Assembly (NCBI RefSeq): GCF_021245735.1
Contig: NZ_JAJISB010000001.1
Coordinates: forward strand, 186,001 to 250,000
DNA length: 64,000 nt
Reading direction: 5' to 3'
From: Brevibacillus daliensis
GTDB taxonomy: Bacteria > Bacillota > Bacilli > Brevibacillales > Brevibacillaceae
This document shows, in pieces, positions 27,955 to 37,411 of this stretch. A model generated the notes under the pieces. It saw only the letters and a program-made list of their open reading frames with translations. It was not told where the DNA came from and did no database searches. Each line of letters starts with the position of its first letter. Within the stretch, counting starts at the first letter, position 1. Made by a program: the position numbers and the translations under genes.

Positions 27955-30318
27955 TCATTCAGGTAAATGATGAATTGCTTCTAGGTATTTTGCAAGCCCT
28001 TCATGATTAGAAAGAAGAAGCTCTGCATGCATTTCTGCCTCTCTTTTCCAAGTTACTAAAAGTTCCGATGACTCTAGTGAGGATTTCTTCGGCTCAGGGT
28101 AATACGAATACGTCTTTTCTTCCTCACTGATAAATTGCAGATCCAAAAAAACAGCAAGCATTCGCTCAAGTACCGATCTCTTTACTTTCATTTTTTTGGC
28201 AAGTGAATCAAGATGAGCCTTGTTGATTTTATCATATTGTCTAAAGATTTGATATAGCACCTTGAAATCTTCTCTACTTGGGACATGCAATAATTCAAAA
28301 CTGTGGTCCGATTCCCCGAACATACACGTAACCACTTCTAACTCAGAAAATGCTGTGAGTGCATGCTGCAACGCTTTCGGAGAGGTTGGCAAATCATATA
28401 TGAGTAGCCTTGGTTCTCCACCGGGTTTCTTCCCTTCCATAATCCCAATTTCTGTAATATACGAAATCCGAGTATCATCTAGCCCGCTATCTTTGCATAT
28501 TTGACAAAGGGTATCGTAGCTTTGTTTCTGAAAGGTTACAGTTATACTTGGTTGATGTCTATGTTGCTCCAGCCATTTTCGCTCTTTGTCACGTATGCCA
28601 CGCCAGTCAAAAATCTGCTGATGCATCACAGCGATATCTTTTAGCATAAACTGTGGTTTCTTATTTCCGTTCCACTCATTGACTTGTAACTCACCCAGTA
28701 ATGAGAGCCGTGCATTTGGAGTCACTTTTTCCATTATTGAAGCAAATTGAAAGCCGATCGCATCAATCTGCTTTTGATTGTGAGACAACATGCATTTTAA
28801 ATGGGACTCGTCTTTACCAATCTTACGCATTCCCTGGTGGCTAGCTTCTTTACATAAAAGGATTGGAGTAGGGTTCCCCATACCAAACGGAGCCATTTCT
28901 TCCAACTCGGAAGCAAGATCAAGGCTCATATCCTCAATCGTTACCTCAAGATCTACACGAGACTGTGGAATATAATCCTCAGGCGAAAGCAACGTACCAG
29001 CCAACTGATTTAACTGCTCTCTAAACGGCTCCAGATTCTCTATAGGCAACGTCATTCCCGCTGCCATTGTATGCCCCCCATAATGAGGAAGAAGCTCTTT
29101 GCTGGCAGTTAGAGCCTCATACATATCAAATCCGGCAATACTTCTGGCCGATCCTTTTGCTATCCCTTTTTCTGAATCAATTCCAAGAACAATTGTTGGA
29201 CGATAAAATTTCTCTACCAGTCGCGAAGCAACGATACCTACGACTCCAACGTTCCAGCCCTCTTTTGCCACAACCAATACATGGTTTGAATCTGGCGGAT
29301 ACATCTCTTCAACCATGGCAATCGCTTCATCAGCCATTTCCGAAACGAGATCCTGGCGCTCTTTATTTATTTGATCCAGTGTTTCTGCAAGGTCTTTCGC
29401 TTCTTCTTTATCATCTGTAACGAGTAACTGGACTGCGGCTTCTGCTGTCTCCAATCTGCCAACTGCATTGATCCTTGGTCCGATCGCAAATCCAACGTGT
29501 CCAGCAGTAAGCTCCTTGTCACCAAGGCCACATACATCAATCAATGCTTTTATTCCAATATTTCTTGTTTGATTTAATCGTTTCAAACCAAGACTGGCCA
29601 ACACGCGATTCTCATCAATAAGCGGCACCAAATCAGCAATGGTTCCAATCGCAGCGAGATCAATTAAATCCATTGGTGGCTCCTCTAGAAGAGCATGACC
29701 CAATTTGAATGCAACTCCTACACCTGCAAGCATGTCAAACGGATACGAACACCCGGGCTTCTTAGGATTAATGACAGCGTAGGCATCTGGAATAATTGCA
29801 GGTGGTTCATGGTGGTCCGTAATAATCAGATCAAGACCAAGCTGTTTCGAATGTTCCACTTGATCCACAGCACTTATCCCTGTATCTACTGTAACCACAA
29901 GCTGAAAACCGCTGTCATGTAAATATGACAGCGCGTCTTTGTTTAAACCATATCCTTCTTTAAAACGGTTCGGAATATAATAATCAAATGTAGCACCTAG
30001 CTTACGCATTAGATGTACCATTAGAGATGTGGAACTGACTCCATCCGCATCATAATCACCATAGATACAAATTGCTTCTTTATTAGCAATTGCTTGGCGT
30101 ATTCGATGTACGCTTTTTTCCATTCCATCCATGAGAAAAGGATGATGAAATTGTTCTGGACTAGCATGTAAAAATGCCTTTACCAGCTCTGGCGTATTCA
30201 TCCCTCGAAGTACAAGTAATCTTGCAAGGAGCAATGATATATCACAGGCCTCTGCAATTTCTTTACTCACTGAATCATCAAATGAGGAAAGCTGCCATCT
30301 CGACCTTGCTTTTAGCAT
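27955..30318 (-). CDS. recJ: Single-stranded-DNA-specific exonuclease RecJ
   Basis: 5'-3' ssDNA exonuclease of 787 residues acting in recombination and mismatch repair. Phosphoesterase motifs: ICIYGDYDADGVSSTSLM near 82-99, TVDTGISA, ITDHHEP, DLAAIGTIADLVPL. DHHA1-type motif FYRPTIVLG..GSARSIAGFDMYEAL with HYGGHTMAAGMTL. An OB domain and a C-terminal extension of about 200 residues follow, as in the long Bacillus form. The start at 30318 (MLKARSRW) follows GGAGGG; a longer reading of 35 codons has no site. Confidence 0.95.
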   Translation of the reverse strand: MLKARSRWQLSSFDDSVSKEIAEACDISLLLARLLVLRGMNTPELVKAFLHASPEQFHHPFLMDGMEKSVHRIRQAIANKEAICIYGDYDADGVSSTSLMVHLMRKLGATFDYYIPNRFKEGYGLNKDALSYLHDSGFQLVVTVDTGISAVDQVEHSKQLGLDLIITDHHEPPAIIPDAYAVINPKKPGCSYPFDMLAGVGVAFKLGHALLEEPPMDLIDLAAIGTIADLVPLIDENRVLASLGLKRLNQTRNIGIKALIDVCGLGDKELTAGHVGFAIGPRINAVGRLETAEAAVQLLVTDDKEEAKDLAETLDQINKERQDLVSEMADEAIAMVEEMYPPDSNHVLVVAKEGWNVGVVGIVASRLVEKFYRPTIVLGIDSEKGIAKGSARSIAGFDMYEALTASKELLPHYGGHTMAAGMTLPIENLEPFREQLNQLAGTLLSPEDYIPQSRVDLEVTIEDMSLDLASELEEMAPFGMGNPTPILLCKEASHQGMRKIGKDESHLKCMLSHNQKQIDAIGFQFASIMEKVTPNARLSLLGELQVNEWNGNKKPQFMLKDIAVMHQQIFDWRGIRDKERKWLEQHRHQPSITVTFQKQSYDTLCQICKDSGLDDTRISYITEIGIMEGKKPGGEPRLLIYDLPTSPKALQHALTAFSELEVVTCMFGESDHSFELLHVPSREDFKVLYQIFRQYDKINKAHLDSLAKKMKVKRSVLERMLAVFLDLQFISEEEKTYSYYPEPKKSSLESSELLVTWKREAEMHAELLLSNHEGLAKYLEAIHHLPE

Positions 30319-30421
30319 AGGACAACCCTCCAATACCCATTTATTATAGTAGATATCGGAGGTTGCGCCAAGCAGTTGTCTATATTTCACTCTCTGAAAT
30401 GTAAACAGTCTAATTAAACTC

Positions 30422-30464
30422 AAAAAAAATCAACCATGGCAATAGGACCACGGTTGATTTTTTG
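30422..30464. terminator. Terminator after secF (bidirectional)
   Basis: AAAAATCAACC(A)TG pairs with CA(C)GGTTGATTTTT around an 8-base loop. It lies just past the secF stop codon and upstream of recJ. Confidence 0.85.
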
Positions 30465-30477
30465 TTAGAAGTTGATC

Positions 30478-31413
30478 TTATGCCTCAGGAGTAGGTTCCA
30501 ACTTCGCTTTTTTCTTCATATCTCGCTCTTTTAGAGAAATCCATGTTTGTGCCGCAATAAAGATGGAAGAATAGGTACCACTAACCAAACCGAAAATCAG
30601 CGCTAGTGAGAAGTTACGAATTCCTTCACTACCAAAGATAGCAAGGATCACTGTTGCAATGAATACCGTACCAACTGTGAAGATAGAACGGCGCATGGTT
30701 TGCCATAGGCTGACGTTAACCATATGCTCGATAGAATCAATCGTATCGCATTTCATAGAGCGCATATTTTCACGAATCCGGTCAAAGATAACGATGGTAT
30801 CGTTAATCGAGTAACCGACAATGGTTAGAATCGCAGCAACGAAAGTTAAGTCTACTTCAATACGGAAAATAGAGAACATCGCAACTGGAATGAAAGCATC
30901 ATGCAGTAGTGCTCCGATACAAGCAAGACCAAAGTATAACTCAAAGCGAATTGCAATGTAAACAACGATAAAAGCAGAAGCAATCAGGACGGCAATAACC
31001 GCTTTGTTTACCATCTCATTAGCAATTACCGGGTCCACTGTAGACTCTTGTTTCGTTACTTGTGGTCCATATTTATCTTGCAGTTTTTTCTCTATCTCTG
31101 TTAGTTTTACAGGTTCAATAACCTTCTCAAAAGTTGTCGTTGCAAACTCCTTGTTATTTCCATACTTCGTTATTTCTTCAAACTCTACATCAGGAACAAC
31201 TTCCTGCACGATAGCTTGTACATCATTTAATTCAAACTGTTTATTTATTAACATATCAAGTCGAGTCCCTGATTTAAAATCTACCCCGGCATTTAGACCA
31301 AAAATCAAGGTAGATACTAATCCAAGCACTAAAAGAATTGCTGAGAACAGGAAGAACTTCCGACGATGACGAGCAAAATCAAAGTATATTTTCGTTTCTT
31401 TTTTAGAGTTCAC
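30478..31413 (-). CDS. secF: Protein translocase subunit SecF
   Basis: A 311-residue RND-type membrane subunit that uses the proton gradient to help Sec secretion. First membrane segment near 15-35 (FFLFSAILLVLGLVSTLIFG), SecF marker GVDFKSGTRLDM, then five C-terminal segments with YSINDTIVIFDRIREN and the FGLVSGTYSSIFIA end. The GTG at 31413 is preferred because AAAGGAGA lies 9 bases upstream. It overlaps the secD end by 11 bases, so the two are translationally coupled. Bacillus has a fused SecDF; here they are separate. Confidence 0.93.
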   Translation of the reverse strand: MNSKKETKIYFDFARHRRKFFLFSAILLVLGLVSTLIFGLNAGVDFKSGTRLDMLINKQFELNDVQAIVQEVVPDVEFEEITKYGNNKEFATTTFEKVIEPVKLTEIEKKLQDKYGPQVTKQESTVDPVIANEMVNKAVIAVLIASAFIVVYIAIRFELYFGLACIGALLHDAFIPVAMFSIFRIEVDLTFVAAILTIVGYSINDTIVIFDRIRENMRSMKCDTIDSIEHMVNVSLWQTMRRSIFTVGTVFIATVILAIFGSEGIRNFSLALIFGLVSGTYSSIFIAAQTWISLKERDMKKKAKLEPTPEA

Positions 31414-32638
31414 CGATTTCACTCTCCTTTACACCGAACCAACGTGGTTTTTTGCACATATTGGCACGAAGCAGTAACGAGAGCAAGAAGCGGGTACCAA
31501 ATACGTTGGTAATCAAACTTACTATGATCGTAACAACCATTGTAAGGGCAAATCCTTGAATAGCACTTGTTCCAAAGTAAAACAGAACTCCAGCTGCAAT
31601 CAACGTAGTTACGTGTGAGTCAATGATCGTAATGAACGATCGTCTGGAACCTGCACGGAAAGCTGACAAGATCGTCTTACCGCTTCTAATCTCCTCTTGT
31701 ATCCGCTCATTGGTAATAATATTGGAGTCAACCGCCATCCCTACTGATAGAATAAATCCGGCAATACCTGGCAAGGTTAAGGTCGCATTCATCCAGTACA
31801 AAACAAGTAGACTCAAATATGCAAAGAAGATCAGCATGATATTCGCAATAAGCCCAGGAACGCGATATACCACTAGCATGAAAATGAGAATAAGGATAGA
31901 ACCGATAACTCCTGCATTTAAGGTTTTTTGTAATGCCATCTCACCAAGAGATGCCCCTACCGATGTTACCGATTTCTCAATCAATTTAGCAGGAAGCGCA
32001 CCAGCATTTAGGATTTCAGCCATTTCTCTAGCTGATTCTTTTGTATAGCTACCCTCTATGATTGCACTACCGGTGGTAATAATATCGTTAATCGTAGGGC
32101 TGGTAATCAAGTTTTCATCAAGGTAAATGCTTAAAGGTTTCCCGACCATCTCACGGGTAATGTCAGCAAATTTTTTAGCATCCTTGAATTTCAAAGCAAC
32201 GACAGGTTGGTTTAGTTTGCCATAGCTGAGAGCTGCACCACCTGGAGCCAAATCATTACCACTCATTAATTTTGTTCCTTTAGAATCTCGGAACGTTAGT
32301 ACAGCTGGTTTACCAATTAGCTCACGTAATTTCTCAGGGTTATCAACCCCTGCTAGTTTTACACGTATACGATTAGGTTGTTCAATGGTAACCTCTGGTT
32401 CTTGAACTTTACCAATGTTTACGCGCGTCTCAACCATTTGAGCGGTTGCAGTCAGCACAGATTTATCCACTTTTTGCTTTTCATCTAGTGGCTGTACTTC
32501 ATACAAAATCTCGAATCCGCCTTTTAAGTCAAGACCGAGTACCATTCCTCCAGCTACTGGTTTAATAGTAGTGGCCACAATTGTACCAATAAGTCCGACT
32601 ACAATTAGGAAGAGAACAAATCTGCTCCACTTAATCAT
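31403..32638 (-). CDS. secD: Protein translocase subunit SecD
   Basis: A 411-residue partner of SecF. An N-terminal membrane segment near 6-28 is followed by GLDLKGGFEILYEV (SecD motif D1) and a periplasm-side P1 domain to about 225. Six membrane segments follow, with GFILSVGMAVDSNIITNERIQEEIRSG and FGTRFLLSLLL. The start at 32638 (MIKWSRF) follows AAAGGGGC; a GTG eight codons upstream is inside that region. It overlaps secF. Confidence 0.95.
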   Translation of the reverse strand: MIKWSRFVLFLIVVGLIGTIVATTIKPVAGGMVLGLDLKGGFEILYEVQPLDEKQKVDKSVLTATAQMVETRVNIGKVQEPEVTIEQPNRIRVKLAGVDNPEKLRELIGKPAVLTFRDSKGTKLMSGNDLAPGGAALSYGKLNQPVVALKFKDAKKFADITREMVGKPLSIYLDENLITSPTINDIITTGSAIIEGSYTKESAREMAEILNAGALPAKLIEKSVTSVGASLGEMALQKTLNAGVIGSILILIFMLVVYRVPGLIANIMLIFFAYLSLLVLYWMNATLTLPGIAGFILSVGMAVDSNIITNERIQEEIRSGKTILSAFRAGSRRSFITIIDSHVTTLIAAGVLFYFGTSAIQGFALTMVVTIIVSLITNVFGTRFLLSLLLRANMCKKPRWFGVKESEIGEL

Positions 32639-32743
32639 CTTAAAAAAATGCCCCTTTCCCACTCAGATGCAGCACGACGTCAATACTGTATCCCTAACTC
32701 ATTTTATCAATATGCCCATTATAGACTTCTGAAAAAAAGCATG

Positions 32744-33004
32744 TCAAATCGACCCATTATTTTTGTACATGTTAATCATCACGTAATTCATATATTTGTT
32801 AATTTTTAGGGATAAGATTTCATTGACCACCTTATGAAAAGCTGGTTTCTCACTACCTTTAAAACCCGCCGTTACACAATCCCAAACATCTTTATATGTA
32901 ATGTTATCGTAACCTAGCATAGCAAATTCCTCTACCTTACTTTGGCAAAGTTGTATAATATCTTCTAATTTATCAGCATCAACAAAACGTTCCATATCCT
33001 CCAT
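32744..33004 (-). CDS. comN: Post-transcriptional regulator ComN-like (YrzD)
   Basis: An 86-residue helical protein (DKLEDIIQLCQSKVEEFAMLGYDNITYKDVWDCVTAGFKG). It matches the ComN/YrzD family, which controls comE mRNA and localises at the septum in Bacillus. The position between secDF and spoVB is the same in Bacillus, which supports the call. AGGAGAG precedes the ATG. Whether competence regulation applies here is inferred only from the family. Confidence 0.82.
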   Translation of the reverse strand: MEDMERFVDADKLEDIIQLCQSKVEEFAMLGYDNITYKDVWDCVTAGFKGSEKPAFHKVVNEILSLKINKYMNYVMINMYKNNGSI

Positions 33005-33142
33005 AATTCACTCTCCTAACCAAATTTTTTATATTTTGATTGAAGCTTGTCATCAAAATATAGTCATGCTAAGCAAGGCACGTCCATAAGGTAGTAATGG
33101 AATATGTTTTTTTCACACGATGCAAGAAGAAAGGGTAATTCC

Positions 33143-34726
33143 ATGAAAAAATCCTTTTTTTACGGGACAATGGTACTGATTGTTGCAGGTGGTTTTACAA
33201 AAGTTCTGGGATTTGCCCACCGAATTATTCTTTCACGTATTATTGGTGCAGAAGGTATGGGTTTGTATCAAATGATTGTACCACTTCTGTATTTTCTGAT
33301 AGCAATCACAACGTTTGGTCTACCTGTCGCTATCGCCAAACAAGTGGCAGAAGCAGAATCTGCAGGTGATCGTCATCTATCCAGAAGATACTTATATCTT
33401 TCCTTGTGCATCACAGGCGGTATCAGCATGTTCGTCTGCCTGCTCCTCTTGGTAGGTGCCAGATTCTTTACCAATCTGTTCTTCACCGATTCTCGTACTT
33501 ATTTGCTTCTGCTCGTCTCCTTGCCTGTTCTGCCATTAGCCAGCTTGTCAGCAATATTACGCGGGTATTTTCAAGGCAAACAAAACATGATCCCTACAGC
33601 TGTGTCCCAACTGGTAGAACAAATCGTCAGAATTCTTCTGGTAGTTGTGATGACCGCAACATTCCTACCATATGGAATTGAGTATGCGACAGCAGGTGCA
33701 GTAGGTAGCATAGTAGTTGGTGAACTTGCTGGATTAAGTTATATCGTGTGGAATTATAAAAAGAGCAGAAATCCAATCAGGCAGACTTTTAAACAGCAAG
33801 GACCGATACGTGACATGTTTGCTAGAAGCACAAGATATATCAAACAGCTGCTCCATGTCTCATTACCCGTAACTCTAAGCAGGGTTGTTGGCTCTATCGC
33901 TTATGTAGTTGAGCCAATGCTAGTCCCTTTTGCATTAGTAATGGCTGGCTATAAAACGGTGGAAGCTACTTCCCTATATGGTCAATTTGCCGGTATGGCT
34001 GTTCCTTTGTTATTATTTCCCACATTCTTAACTTATTCCTTGTCCATTTCCATGGTACCTGCTGTTGCAGAGGCTGCCTTCCAAGGAAATACAGCTATGG
34101 TTAAGCGAAGAATTAACCAAGCTATGCGTATAACACTCGTTGTAGGTGCCCCTTGCGCCGTATTGCTATATATATTTGCAGAACCTCTCACTCTGCTTTT
34201 ATACAATCAGGCTGAGGTAGGAACGTTGTTAAGACAGTTAGCCCCGTTCTCAGTCTTCCTATTCTTTCAGGCACCCTTGGCCGCTGCCCTGCAAGGACTA
34301 GATCAAGCCCATATCGTTCTCCGTAATACGCTATTTGGTACTGTTCTAAAAATTATCGCAATGTTCTTGCTTACATCTCGCCAGGAATTTGGTATCAGCG
34401 GCGCTATCATCGCACTAAATTTAAATATTACTTTGGTTACGATGCTACACTATGCCAGCCTGGTAAAAGGAATCGGATTTACTCTACCTATCGGAGATTT
34501 TATTAAGATTGGATTAGCTATGATTACGATCGGCTTCTTCGCATCCTATTTGGCTACAGATATTTTGACATCCAGCGGTTTGATAAACATGCTCTTTGTC
34601 AGTTCTGCTTCTGCAACCTTACTGTACATCATTATTCTGGTTATCCTTCGTGTAATCGGCAGGCAGGATATACTTAGAATCCCTTGGGTTGGCCAATATC
34701 TCGCTATCCTATTTCCCCGCAGATAA
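33143..34726 (+). CDS. spoVB: Stage V sporulation protein B (MurJ/MATE-like flippase)
   Basis: A 527-residue polytopic protein of the polysaccharide-flippase superfamily. In Bacillus it is needed for spore cortex synthesis and probably exports lipid-linked precursors. About 14 hydrophobic segments, first MVLIVAGGFTKVLGFAHRIILSRIIGAEGMGLYQM, then GLPVAIAKQVAEAE, a family signature. The start at 33143 (MKKSFFYG) follows AAAGGG. It is the only plus-strand gene of this block and ends directly against the opposite yrbG-like gene. Confidence 0.95.
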   Translation: MKKSFFYGTMVLIVAGGFTKVLGFAHRIILSRIIGAEGMGLYQMIVPLLYFLIAITTFGLPVAIAKQVAEAESAGDRHLSRRYLYLSLCITGGISMFVCLLLLVGARFFTNLFFTDSRTYLLLLVSLPVLPLASLSAILRGYFQGKQNMIPTAVSQLVEQIVRILLVVVMTATFLPYGIEYATAGAVGSIVVGELAGLSYIVWNYKKSRNPIRQTFKQQGPIRDMFARSTRYIKQLLHVSLPVTLSRVVGSIAYVVEPMLVPFALVMAGYKTVEATSLYGQFAGMAVPLLLFPTFLTYSLSISMVPAVAEAAFQGNTAMVKRRINQAMRITLVVGAPCAVLLYIFAEPLTLLLYNQAEVGTLLRQLAPFSVFLFFQAPLAAALQGLDQAHIVLRNTLFGTVLKIIAMFLLTSRQEFGISGAIIALNLNITLVTMLHYASLVKGIGFTLPIGDFIKIGLAMITIGFFASYLATDILTSSGLINMLFVSSASATLLYIIILVILRVIGRQDILRIPWVGQYLAILFPRR

Positions 34727-34746
34727 TTATTTGCGGGGTTTTTTTT
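34715..34746 (+). terminator. Terminator after spoVB, overlapping both stop codons
   Basis: CCCCGC (34715-34720) pairs with GCGGGG (34733-34738), followed by eight T. The loop contains the spoVB stop at 34724-34726 and, on the other strand, the stop of the yrbG-like gene at 34727-34729. Confidence 0.9.
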
Positions 34747-35440
34747 CCATTAGATCAATATATAATTTCCCGTATTCATCCACACTGCAAAAGAAAACCT
34801 GTTGATATTTGTTGACTCCCATTTTTTTCAGTTCTCTCTTTAACCACAGATGGTTTTTTCCAATCTTGTCTAACGCATTTTCCTGAACCTTCCCGTCCAT
34901 AATCAAAGGGAGAGGTAATTTTGCAGCAATTTCTTCAATCACTGGTTTTCGCGGCTTTAGTCCCAATTCTTTCATCGTTACAGGAGATTCCACTTTTTTA
35001 GTAAAAGCACTCACTTTTCCCGTGGTTTCTAATATAGCAAATTCTACATCAGCTAGATTTTTAATATTACTTTGTCGTAGTTGGAGTAATAAGTCATCAA
35101 GATTTAGACGATTGCTTCTTAATGCCTCTTCATTAATCTTGCCATCCTCAATTAATACATCAGAGTGACCACTAATGAAATTTCGGAACTTTTTACTCTT
35201 CATTAACGTATAGGAAAGACCAATTTCCAAAATAGCAAGCAGGACCATCGGGCTTAATAAGTGGACTAATGGTCTATCAGTTTGATCAATTGCCAAGACG
35301 GCCATTTCAGCAAACATAATGGAGATAACAATATCAAAGGGGGACATTTGACCCACTTCACGTTTCCCCATTATCCGCATAAGCAGCAGGAGAAAAAAAT
35401 AACTAAAGAGGGTACGCAAAAGAATGGTGACCAGTTCCAT
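34727..35440 (-). CDS. DUF421-family membrane protein, YrbG-like
   Basis: A 237-residue protein with three N-terminal membrane segments (LLRTLFSYFFLLLLMRIMGKREVGQMSPFDIVISIM and beyond), then the cytoplasmic DUF421 domain with LIEDGKINEEALRSNRLNLDDLLLQLR. The family (YetF, YrbG, YkjA) has structures but no settled role. yrbG lies next to spoVB in Bacillus as well. GGGAGGC lies upstream of the ATG. Confidence 0.88.
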   Translation of the reverse strand: MELVTILLRTLFSYFFLLLLMRIMGKREVGQMSPFDIVISIMFAEMAVLAIDQTDRPLVHLLSPMVLLAILEIGLSYTLMKSKKFRNFISGHSDVLIEDGKINEEALRSNRLNLDDLLLQLRQSNIKNLADVEFAILETTGKVSAFTKKVESPVTMKELGLKPRKPVIEEIAAKLPLPLIMDGKVQENALDKIGKNHLWLKRELKKMGVNKYQQVFFCSVDEYGKLYIDLMEKKPRK

Positions 35441-35545
35441 GTAGCAATGCCTCCCTTCCTATCATACCTGATAGTCTTTTCGGGAGGTTACCTGATTATG
35501 CGTCCCTCTGTTTTCCTATCGTTGCCTATCCTACTCGATATTATC

Positions 35546-36523
35546 TTACAGCCATTTTTTCTTTTTAAACACATACACCATCCAGACAGTAAGCAGAATC
35601 ATTGAACCAAACGCAATGACAAACATAATCGGTTCTGCCTCTTCTCCAAGCCAGGCAAACGTGTTCATTCCAAAAATACCGGTGATAAAAGTAAGAGGTA
35701 AAATTACAGTTGAAATGATGGTCAGAACTCGTACTGTTTCATTGCTTCTACCTGTAATAATGGTGTAATACGTATCAAGTGTACCGTTAACCAGGTCCCG
35801 ATAGATCTCTGTTGAGTCTGCGATTCGCTCCAGATGGTCGGTTAAGTCAATATAAAAAGGTACATTTCCCTCCGAAATATCAAAGGAATATCGTCCATTT
35901 ACATTGGCGAAAATCCTCTTCTGAGGCATGATTACACGCCTGATTAAGAGCAATGTTCGCTTTAAGGCAAGGAATTCTTCCGTAATTTCTTCCGTCTGAT
36001 GCTCATAAATTTCATCTTCCAATTCGTCAATACGCACGCTTAGACGGTCCATGATCGGGAAGTATTCATCGGTAATCCCATCGACAATCGCATAGAGCAA
36101 ATAATCTGGACCTCGATTCATCAGAGCATTACTACGGTGACACTGTGCAGCAATACGACCAATGGTATTCATCGGTGACTTATGGATGGTCACGATGTAA
36201 TTGGGACCCAAGAATACATTCAGCTCAACCGTCGTGACCTCGGTATCACTTTCCTCGTTATAACGAAGAGCATGGAATACGAAGAAATAATATCCATCAT
36301 ATTTATCCACTTTTGCTCTAGGGCTTACATGCAGACAGTCTTCTATCGCCAATGGGTGAAACTCAAAAATATCTGCAATGTAATGAAGCTCATCGTTACC
36401 TACATCATATAAATCTATCCACACCAAGTCTTCGGGAGATTTCAACCATTCATCCTTCTTTGTTAGATCTACATCGTGAGACATCCTCTGCTCAGAATGA
36501 TTGTAAAAATAAGTTTTAATCAT
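35546..36523 (-). CDS. CorA-type magnesium/divalent-cation transporter
   Basis: A 325-residue CorA-family channel that takes up Mg2+ or Co2+. N-terminal cytoplasmic domain of about 265 residues (LSVRIDELEDEIYEHQTEE, LKRTLLLIRRVIMPQKRIF), first membrane helix ending in the signature FITGIFGMNTFAW near 280-292, and a second helix followed by VFKKKKWL. The GMN motif is intact. GGGGGTGGG precedes the ATG. The gene is not part of the Bacillus yrb cluster and looks like a local insertion. Confidence 0.93.
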   Translation of the reverse strand: MIKTYFYNHSEQRMSHDVDLTKKDEWLKSPEDLVWIDLYDVGNDELHYIADIFEFHPLAIEDCLHVSPRAKVDKYDGYYFFVFHALRYNEESDTEVTTVELNVFLGPNYIVTIHKSPMNTIGRIAAQCHRSNALMNRGPDYLLYAIVDGITDEYFPIMDRLSVRIDELEDEIYEHQTEEITEEFLALKRTLLLIRRVIMPQKRIFANVNGRYSFDISEGNVPFYIDLTDHLERIADSTEIYRDLVNGTLDTYYTIITGRSNETVRVLTIISTVILPLTFITGIFGMNTFAWLGEEAEPIMFVIAFGSMILLTVWMVYVFKKKKWL

Positions 36524-36652
36524 TTTCCCACCCCCGTTTTTTTCATATTCATCATACGAAAATTCGGCACGTTATTCAATCAAGAATGAATAAGCTTGCC
36601 AAGCCTCTCATATATATGATAGCAAGATTGAATTGTGAGAGGACGGATACAT

Positions 36653-37024
36653 ATGCGTAGTCATTCCACCTCGGTTATGACCGGACTTTTTTTAACTCTG
36701 GGACTTGTCTTATTGGGCTCGATCATAACCGCCCTTCTTCTATCCTTCAGCGATATTCAAGAGAGTTCCCTCCCTTATTTCAGTTATGCAATTAATGTCA
36801 TCAGTCTTCTAATTGGTGGCTATGTAACAGGTCGTAAAAGTGGTGTCCGCGGCTGGTACTATGGTGGTTTGGCCGGTCTTGGTTATTTCTTACTGGTGCT
36901 ATTAATCGGCTTTCTTGGCTTCGATGCACCTCTAGAGTTAAACACGCTGCTTTATACAATATTTGCATTCGTTATAGCAGCTATTGGCGGCGTGTTCGGA
37001 GTTAATTCTAGTAATCGTCGGTGA
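36653..37024 (+). CDS. TIGR04086-family membrane protein (YrzE-like)
   Basis: A 123-residue protein with four hydrophobic segments: TGLFLTLGLVLLGSIITALLL, YAINVISLLIGGYVTGRKSG, GGLAGLGYFLLVLLIGFLG, and TIFAFVIAAIGGVFGVNSS. Gly-rich helices and the GYVTGRKSG turn mark the TIGR04086/YrzE group. Function unknown. The start at 36653 follows GAGAGGA. Bacillus keeps yrzE near yrbF, so synteny supports the call. Confidence 0.82.
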   Translation: MRSHSTSVMTGLFLTLGLVLLGSIITALLLSFSDIQESSLPYFSYAINVISLLIGGYVTGRKSGVRGWYYGGLAGLGYFLLVLLIGFLGFDAPLELNTLLYTIFAFVIAAIGGVFGVNSSNRR

Positions 37025-37055
37025 GACGTTCTACACTTGTTCTAGTGAGATGGTA

Positions 37056-37124
37056 AAAGCATGATGGTCGGCTTCGCTTCTATTGACAGTTCCAAGGAAG
37101 CTACGCCGGCCATCATGCTTTTTC
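37056..37124 (+). terminator. Long terminator after the YrzE-like gene
   Basis: AAGCATGATGG(T)CGGC pairs with GCCGGCCATCATGCTT over about 16 bp, with a 32-base loop and TTTTTC. It begins 32 bases after the stop codon. Confidence 0.8.
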
Positions 37125-37263
37125 ACGCACAGTAGATTTCTAACGACGGTCAAGTAAGAAATATTGCGATCTTCGTTCATAATAAACCAGATAAGAAAAT
37201 TCTTGAAACCTGTTGAGTAGCATTGCTATTACTAATTATTACAGATTTCCTACACTTTATGAA

Positions 37264-37375
37264 ATAAGAAAAACTTCTATCGAAGTCCTTTCGAGGAAGC
37301 TGGTACTTCCTTAGCGGATGTTTTTCATGCGTATCAGGAAGTGAACCTTCGAAGTTTATACTTTCTGATACAGTA
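37264..37375 (+). repeat. Copy 5 of repeat R1
   Basis: Close to the consensus: ATAAGAAAAACTTCTATCGA, TCCTTTCGAGGAAGCTGG, CTTCCTTAGCGGATG, TTTTTCATGCGTATCAGGAA and TATACTTTCTGATACAGTAA. It lies between the YrzE-like gene and yajC. Confidence 0.88.
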
Positions 37376-37402
37376 AAAAAGCTGCCTTATTGGCAGCTTT
37401 TT
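37375..37402. terminator. Terminator after yajC (bidirectional)
   Basis: AAAAAGCTGCC and GGCAGCTTTTT form an 11-bp stem around a 5-base loop (TTATT), about 10 bases beyond the yajC stop. Confidence 0.88.
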
Positions 37403-37411
37403 ACCTATATT

